Shown here one piece after another: positions 10,598-19,600 of a stretch of DNA of 64,000 nucleotides. The stretch lies in assembly GCA_012861695.1 (NCBI GenBank), contig JAAOOA010000061.1, positions 643,501 through 707,500 on the forward strand, read 5' to 3'. Within the stretch, counting starts at the first letter, position 1; the number at the start of each line of letters is the position of its first letter. Both the position numbers and the translations under genes were made by a program. The notes beneath the pieces are model-generated. The model was not told the DNA's origin. It worked only from the letters and a program-made list of their open reading frames with translations, and made no database searches. The DNA is from Trematomus loennbergii (lineage: Eukaryota > Chordata > Actinopteri > Perciformes > Nototheniidae).

Positions 10598-10624
10598 TCA
10601 GTCTTTGTTGAACGCCTGCCGAGC
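10598..10624 (-). CDS. smn1: smn last coding exon (ARQAFNKD, stop)
   Basis: 27 coding bases between acceptor CTGTGTTTTCAG and TGA. The TGA is followed by G and the donor GTAAGA, so a further untranslated exon exists. This copies SMN1 exon 7 exactly in position, but human GFRQNQKEGRCSHSLN is replaced by the short tail ARQAFNKD. Confidence 0.85.
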   Translation of the reverse strand, partial: ARQAFNKD

Positions 10625-13600
10625 CTGAAAACACAGACACATCAGTTCAGATTCTTTAGGGTAACACATCCAACAACTACTATTTACACGACTACATGGT
10701 GCCAAATAATACATTTAGGATTTCTTGGAAGCTCTGTTAAAATGTAAATCAAATCCAGTGAAACATACTTCATATCTTAAAACTTTTCAAGATTCAAAGG
10801 TTTTAATTTCATAAGCTCATAAGCTACAGTGTAGAAATGGCAATGAAAATATTCTGACCTGAGCTCCTCCAACGATGTATAAAATACAAATACAAAAATA
10901 CTGCAAGAAGTCTATATACACGTAAATAGAATATGATATATACAAGAACAGAACGTAAAATCTATTAATTAAATATTGCACATTAAGACGAAATGAAATA
11001 CGGTTTATTACGGTGATAACTATTTAGATAAATAAGTGAATTGCAAGATGACAAACAGATGAATGTTTATCGACAGGGTATATGCAGGAATCCTGAGGTC
11101 AAATGTAATACCCTTTAAGACCCTTTCCATACATTTTAAGTAACCCAGTCTCACGGCATTTCGTTTATAGTCACGACATTTAATCTATTGATTCGTGTTC
11201 ACCAACACGATTTCCCCCCTTTTTTTTCCGTGTCACACAGAACGATTTTAAAAGCAATGTATTTCTATTGGTAGTATGCTTCGTGCCTGCACCACGTCTT
11301 TTTGTCCGGTCGGGTCTTCGAAGACCAGAAGCTGTGTGGTTCATAAAAACATGTTCTTACTCAATATCAAGCCACGATTATTGTTTTTATTTTAAATCGT
11401 ATAATGTCTGACTTTTTTTGTCGTCTGTGAGGAAAATAAATGGGGCTCAGAGCCTCAGAATACTGAAATCTGTATTTTTTTAAATCTTTTTTTCCTTCCA
11501 ATTTGTTATTCTTTTCTAAATAACACAGTTATTTACTCAACAATAACACACAATTATCCTTGTTTTTATTTATTGGTTATTTCCATAATCTCGGGCTTTT
11601 TTGGCGTCCGTCAGGAACTGAATTTCAAAATAAAAATAACCGGAAACAGACGTAGGCCTATAAGGGACATTTCGAGCATCATTGCGATACACAGCCACTG
11701 AACTGATTACCCAAGATCCTCAGCTAGAAGCTCGGTGATTCGATGGTTTAGCCGCAATGCACGTAGGGATATGGTGTTTATGCAATATGAAATCCGAAAA
11801 AAAAAACTCGGACACCCTGTACAATACAAAAGAAAATCCATGATACTTAAACAGATCTTGTTAAGTTCAAATGGTTATCCCTAAAATGTTATCTTCCTAA
11901 AGTATTTTTAACTTTACAGAGACGTCAGGAGTCAGCTGTTTTTGTGCATTTGAAGAGGATTTAATTGCGTCACTGACCATGTAGCTGCCGGTGTGGAAGC
12001 CGCACATGTACCACAGCATCAACATGCTGGAGGAGGCGTCAGCGCCCGCAGAGCTGCCAAAGGTCCAGAGAGGGGGAGGAGGAGGGATGAAGGACACCGA
12101 GTCCTGGAGACGGAGAGAAGAGTCAGACACCAGAGGTGGGAAGTAGTGGAGTACAAATACTTCGTTACTGTACTTAAGTACATGTTTCTGGTATCAGTAC
12201 TTTACTCCACTACTTATTTTTGTGACGACTTTTTACTTTGACTTCTTACATTTTGAACACAAATACAGTGGCGTAACTATCGACGGTGCAGCCGGTGCAA
12301 CGCACCGGGGCCCAGAGCCCGCAAGGGGCCCATGCATTTTAAATAAATAAATAAAATAAATATATATATATTTTTGGGGCCCAATGGCATTGACCGGTTC
12401 ACGCAGTCTTCAAAGTAACCAAGCAACCTAAATTAATTTGTAATTTGTCTGTCCAATGACCTTGCTCCCTTTCATGTCATGTGATACCTTGCGTGACGAG
12501 CGAACCGTTTAATCAACCTGTACTGTAGCTAGCAGCAGCAAGTTCGGTAGCATTATAAAAAAATGTAATAGCTTGCATTTATAATGTACAGCAACACAAG
12601 CACAAGAGCAGCGCTCAAAAGAGAAAGGACAAGAGAGAACAAGGAGATGTAACGGCTAAACTGACAAATTAGACCGGTTTTTTGTCATACATCGTCCTCG
12701 AAATCGAGCGATAACGTTAGCAATGTTGATGTGCAGCGGCAGCCGGGAGGCTAACGATAGCTCACCTGCCTCACCACCATCATTGCCATCTAGCTCCACA
12801 AGTGAAGCTGTATCCGTGGCCGTGGCTGTGTCTGGATTGGCTGTGCCCGGCGGTGGTCCAACAGTTCCCCCAAGGGCCCAACCGATAGGGGACTCTATGG
12901 CGCTATTGAGACCCCCGACGCCAAGATCAAAAGCTATATTTAGCAACCGGTCTATGTAGGCCTACCGCCCATTCCCCAGAGACAAACATCAAGGAAACAG
13001 GTGTAATCCTCTCTAGTTCGCTGTGCCGTTGTCAGGCTGTTGGTGGTCTGAGGCCAGGGCAGGCTGTTGTTGATAGCCTACATGTGGCGCTTCTGAGTGG
13101 TTGTGTATGTCCGTGCGTGTGTGAGCGCATCAGCGTGGCGCTTATGTTTGGGACGATGGGGGGGGGGGGGGGGGGGGGGCCCCAAACAATATTTGCACCG
13201 GGGCCAATCACAACCTTGTTACGCCACTGCACACTTCTTACATTCTGAACCCAAATACCTGTACTTTCTACTTCTTACATATTGAACACAAATAGCTGTA
13301 CTTTCTACTTCTTACATTCTGAACCCAAATACCTGTACTTTCTACTTCTTACATATTGAACACAAATAGCTGTACTTTCTACTTCTTACATTTTGAACAC
13401 AAATACCTGTACTTTCTACTTCTTACATTTTGAACACAAATACCTGAACTTTCTACTTCTTACATTTTGAACACAAATACCTGTACTTCTACTTCTTACA
13501 TTTTGAACACAAATACCTGTACTTTCTACTTCTTACATTTGAATACAAATACCTGAACTTTCTACTTCTTACATTTTGAACACAAATACCTGTACTTTCT

Positions 13601-16600
13601 ACTTCTTACATTTTGAACACAAATACCTGTACTTTCTACTTCTTACATGTTGAACACAAATACCTGTACTTTCTACTTCTTACATGTTGAACACAAAATA
13701 CTGTACTTTCTACTTCTCCTCATTCCAAACAGGCTGGTTCCTTTAGTTTGAATGTGTGTTGTGGCGTGATCATTATTAGTTAGAGTCATTGCGTGCCTAT
13801 TGATTTGAACACGATCCGTGTATCCATCATTTCCTGGTCTTCTCTAAAGAAGAGGGACCAATGAAAACGTTGTCATGTTGCCGTTGTTCAGCATGGAAAC
13901 TTTCATTAGCTAACAATGACATTATTGTTCTATTAATATAAAGGGAGGTCAGGTACTCTTTAAAACAGCTGCTAGTTATGGGTACTTTTTACTGAAGTAC
14001 ATTTCAAAGCCCTCTTTACTTTTACTTTGGTAGAAGTAGAAGTACCGACTAAACTTCTTTACTCAAGTATTTTTAAACACAAGTATCTGTACTTCTACTT
14101 GAGTAAAGGATGTGTGTACTTTTGCCCTCTGTCAGACACACAGAGGAATATTAGTTATTAATAAACAAGATATTAGTTTTACCCCGCAGCCAGGAGGTGG
14201 AGGAGCAAAGGAGGGAAGAAAGAGAACATGTTGGGCGGTGTCTGAGTTTCGTCGTTCTGCTTCTCTTCGGATTCCTTCTCCACTTTACTCTGATGATTAT
14301 TACTGGCTTTCTCTTTCAGCTGCAGACAAACACAACACCACAATTAATACAACCAGCTTCCACCTGTGGCAACAAAACACCTGCAGGTCTGAAAGGTGGA
14401 ATCTTATTTGCTGTATTTAATTATACATTTTATTAAAGGTCCCATGTCATGCTTTTCTGGTTATTACCCGTCCCCTTGTGTGTTATGAAGGTTTTTCTGC
14501 ATGTAAACGGTCTGCAGAGTCAAACCCTCAAAGTACCCCCTCCAGCGACTACAACTCTAACACAGAAAAGACCTGTCTATGCTGCCCCAGAACGCCACGT
14601 TGGAGATTTTTCTTCCCGAGTATAGTGACGTGACCATACCCAGGTGCAAATGGACCAATCCGTGGAGCTCCTCACACACGCACACACACACACACTCAGC
14701 CTTATCTTTTCTCAGGCTGTGAGTGTGTGGCGAACTGTGTGGCAAACAGCCAGGCTACGAGTGTATGCGTGTGCTCAGGCTGAGTTCCGCGGTGTCTCGC
14801 AGACCCCACGCAGCAACCAGGAAACGACCCCAGTAATCCAGCTCACACTGTCCGCTCTTCGAGCCTCAAAGGGCGCAGCAGCGAGCCCCGCAACGTCCCG
14901 CCAACACGGCACCCAGACCCCACGCAGCATTCTCATCTGTTTGTCCTTACTGGTGTCATTTTCTGGTTGCTAACAAAAGCCATTGTAAAACATAATCACT
15001 GATGTTCCGCTGTAACGGTGGTGGACTCATCAGAACAGAGTGGGCGAGCTGACCAATCAGAGCACAGTGGGCTCACAGGGAGGGGGGGGCAGGAGCTCCA
15101 ACAAGCCGTTTAGGACAGAGAGTGAATACACATACTATACAGAGATGCTGTATGAGAAACCAATGTGAGTTTGGAACATTGAACAATATAAATCTATTCT
15201 AGTAGACCTCAACAATGGAATTATGATCAGTGGAAATCGCCATGACATGGGACCTTTAATGATGAGCATCATAGGAGGAAATTACATTTTAAGCATCAGT
15301 TTGCACGTTCTACTTTAAAGCAGGTGTGTGTCTCTTGGCGTAAAGAAGTGGAATTCTTTGCGAATGATTTAAAGGGCCGTCAGAAATGTTTTATGTTTAA
15401 GAAAATGTATAAAGAAAGCGTAATTAGACAGTATGAATTTGACTTTTGATTGTGTTCTGGTTTTATGTTTCAGTATTTGTAAGCAACTGTAACTGAAAGA
15501 ATATTGCTTTTTTATGGTCATTTCATTTTTAGTTTTTTTTTTTTAAGAAGGAGCAGGTAAAATAAGATTTTCTTCTCCGTGCTGCTTTCCACCATGCGCT
15601 AAAACATTTTTTTAAAAACCAGTATAAGGGTACATGTTTTTGTTTTAAAATAACTGCCATGTGTGGAATAAACAAATAAATAATAAATAAATGATCATTT
15701 TGTCCAGCATATGTCTCTGGCTGACGTGGCTGAAACTCTTTTTTAATGAATGCAACATCAACAGTTGACCAGCAGGTGGGGCCATATCATTAAAAAGGCC
15801 CATACACAGAACCAGATCAGTTTAGTTTTCCCCCCCCCCCCCCCATCTGATGGATACTCACCCAGGAGAAGTTCTGCTGCTCCTCTCTCCCCCTGACCTC
15901 CTCTCTCTCCCTCCTCTCTCCCCCTGGTTCTCCTCTCTCCCTGCTCTCTCCCCCTGGTTCTCCTCTCTCCCTGCTCTCTCCCCCTGGTTCTCCTCTCTCC
16001 CTGCTCTCTCCCCCTGGTTCTCCTCTCTCCTCCTCCTCTTCCAGTCCACGTTGGTTTTGCTGCCGCTGCTCGTTGCACTCGGCTTCCAGTTGTTGCCCTG
16101 CAGGACCAAACAAAACACCTGGGTTTAAATCTTAAAGTGGACCCATCATGCTATATTGGAAAAATATATTGTAGGGCCATACCTAAACAAAACATGTCTG
16201 TGAAGGTTTTTGCTTAAAATACCAAACAGATTGTAGCCATGCCTCATACTGCTCAAACCCCTCTTTTGCAGCCCTGTTAGAGAAACACGGATTTTGGGTC
16301 CTTAGCTTGAAAAAAACAATAAAAGAGGAGGCGGAGCTAATGCCTGATCAGAATTCTACCGGAGATAAAGTTAAATTCTGCTGTGATAAAACGCCATCCT
16401 GTTCTAAACCACATCAAGGATTATTTCTGAAACAGTATGGAGCTCAAATGCTTTTTCTCTTGCGGGTTTATCACCAGGTGAGTTATTTTTTTATGTCCTG
16501 CTTTTTAAACACATGTGCTCTCCAGTACAGGTTAGCTCTGAGTGTTAGCCAGGCTTGCTAATGTAAACAAAGACGAGATTACGTCCAAAACACGTCAGGC

Positions 16601-19600
16601 ATTGTTTCTGATAGCAACTTTCTGTGGGTCCACCATCCAAAATTACGTAATATTGGCAGCAAATCTGTATCTGCTCGTTGTACCCCCGTTTTTAAAAGAT
16701 TTGGGTACGGAGGAAAAGCGAAAGGGTTTTATTTTCTGACGCTGCGTGAGTTCCCCGACGCACCGGGGACACATAGTTATGTATACAAGACATCAAAAAG
16801 TGCATTTTGCATGATACAGTAGGTCCCCTTTAAATTTAAAATGTTTCGGTGTTGTTTTTGAATGATATCATGATGGGGTATGAGAGGAGTTCTAGCAAAA
16901 TGGTAGCTTTAAATAAAATCAATAACAGAGCTCGGGGAGGGGGTAATATTTGAAGAAAAAACTATTTCCACGATAAAAATCAAGTAAAACAATTGGATAT
17001 TTTCTTAGAGATTTAAAAAGTTGGATTTAAGTTGAGTTCAACTCAGATTTTGTGCATTTTAAGACACAATTCATGATGAGGTTGATTTAACCATGCATAG
17101 TGAAGCAATTGGGTTACTTCACAACAAAACAACAAATAATCCGGGTTTTTATCCTGGACATACACTTTGCAGTTTCTACTGAAAATATTACCCAACCTTG
17201 AGTGTTAACTTGTCGTAGCATCACGTAAAACATTATAAAAGCATTTCTATAGAAGTCAATAAAAAAAGAACAAAATTCAGTCTTCAATTATTTAAAATCA
17301 GCAACCATTGAAGTCGACTTCGTTATGTTTCTGAAAATATGACGGAACTATTTGTGTCACGACGGAGAAAGTGGACTGATTTCGTAAAACCTCAGGCCAG
17401 ATTTTATTTTTACAAACGTATGATTTTACTGTGAAGTCCTGATCACTCCCTAATGTTGGTATTGTTCGTACTTTTTATCTTTGTGTATAAAAAGAAAAAG
17501 GCATTTCGGACAGACAAACTTAAGATGTACAATTACTATGTCTTGAAAAACACTGTAATTGTTTGCTGCCAAATGTCAATAAAAAATATATTACAAAAAA
17601 TAAAATATGTTTGACACACAGATGTTCACCTTGGCTGCGGCGCCCATGCTGTTTCCATGCAGCGCGCCGAGGCTCAGCAAGGCGCTCACTTCCTGTTCCT
17701 CCTTGTTCTCATAGCCGTCGAAGCGAACGCAGCAGCGCTCACCTTTGACCCAAAGGACCACAGCCGGGTAGACCATACTGTCCTCCGAGTAAACGGCCCG
17801 ACATCGAGAGCCAGGTTTCCAGTCCTGTAAAGAGACGGCAAGACGGTGTATACAGATTTAACTATTTTTTTAATTACGGCTCAGACAGACAGACAGATAG
17901 ACAGATAGACAGATACATAGATAGATACATAGATAGATACATAGATAGATATTATTAATCCCAAATTGTGAAAGTAGAGTGGAGACTCAGATATTGCACG
18001 TGTCTTAAAATCTATACTGCCATACAACCTATAAAAAGGTATCTTAACATGTAATATGAATTAATAAAAGATTGTAAAATATTCAGTTATTATTAAATGG
18101 GTTCTATGGGTTTGTTAAAAGGTCAAGTACCAATCAAATAAACTCTTAATGCCACCATGAGCCGACTATATTTTTTTCAATTAAGGCTCAAATGTGTCTT
18201 TGTTGCAGAGGAAATGTTGCTGTCAGTTTGTCAGAAAATATTAAACTATGTAGAATAACCTTAAATAGAACAGAGAAAATCCCTAATATTCCCCAGGCTT
18301 GATTGGAAAATAAAATATGCTAACTTTCATACGCACCAGAGCTTTGGGCTCGATCCCATGGTCTTCTTCATCCAATGGAGGTTTCTGGTGTCATAATTAA
18401 GATAATATAAGAAATGTTTGAGTTGGAGCAGCAGCATAAAAAGACATGGCATTGTACAATAAAAATGTAAAGAAATAAACATTTCAACATGTAAACATCT
18501 CAATAGAAATAAAATAGCATTAAAAAGAAGTTGAAAATATGTTGACATTACAAATTCACAGTAACAAATTGTGAGAAGTTCAGTAAGTTTAAGAGAGGTT
18601 TTAAGGGTGAAAACATCTTAAAATTGACGTGAAAAGTTATACACATTATCCATGGAGGAATGGCTTTCACTCATTTTGATAAACTTGTTACCAGACAGTT
18701 TTGTATCGGTGTTTGAGGAGCATCGTCGGGCGCTTTGAGCTCGCTCAGTGCCAAGTCCTCATAGTTGCCGTAGTCGTTGAAGCGGACTCTGCAGCGTTCT
18801 CCGTCCAGAGAAACCACGATCGCCGGGTACACCGTCCTGTCCTCCGACCACACCGCCCGACACGCAGCGCCAAGCGCCCACTGACACACAATGAGCTCTT
18901 TAGTTAACGATCATCAGTTCATTTCTCAGGGTGCTACCTAGTTATACTAAATGGCAAGAAAATATCTGAGTCTAACCAACCATACCAGGGCTTTTTCTGG
19001 TGCCGATCTTGTTTATAAGATGTATAAATTCTCGCGAGAACATGACTCCCGTATATAAGATGGCTTCGCAGATGTAAACAATAACTGAGCTCCGTAAAAA
19101 CAAAGCTGTCTCTGTGGTCTGACATATTTTGCGAGGCTTGACTTCTTTACTGATTTAGGCCGACATACAGATATGTGTGTGTGGTTTTTCCTTCATTTAC
19201 GCAAAAAATACGAAACACTTAAGACGGCACTGCACAACTTTCCTGCAACTTCTGAAGCACATTGCCCTCTGATGTATGACGTCACCCAAAACACGTGGGT
19301 TAGCCCCTCCGCCTCCGTGTTATTTGAAATTGAAAAGGATATTGCATTGCGTTTGTTACTTTCGTTGCAGTTGTATATGTCTTAAGTGTAATTTGGCTTG
19401 GCTTCCTATTTTGTATGGACATGCTTTTATTTTGAAGGAGAGTTAGCGCTGTTGACAGGAAGTTGTTGTTGCTATGGAAACAACGTGATGGAGATTAACG
19501 GAGAAAAGTCATATCTGCATATAAAGACGGAGAAAGTAAACGATAACGTTTATGGTTAAGTGTTAGTACCCCCCGAAGAGGCACAAGCTCTTACGTTGAT

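Larger units (their letters stand above)
12131..14131. mobile_element. hAT-like non-autonomous element with 8-bp target duplication TCAGACAC
   Basis: It starts CAGAGGTGGGAAGTAGTGGA and ends TTTGCCCTCTG, and is flanked on both sides by TCAGACAC (12123-12130 and 14132-14139). It carries a minisatellite and a second nested element. A 3'-truncated sister lies at 38570-39509. The insertion is just upstream of the YG-box exon, within 28 bp of its acceptor. Confidence 0.85.

Noticed and set aside
12656..13285. Several 60-96 codon frames on both strands
   Set aside because: They lie inside the nested CAGTGGCGTAAC MITE next to a 22-G run and show no recognisable domain.
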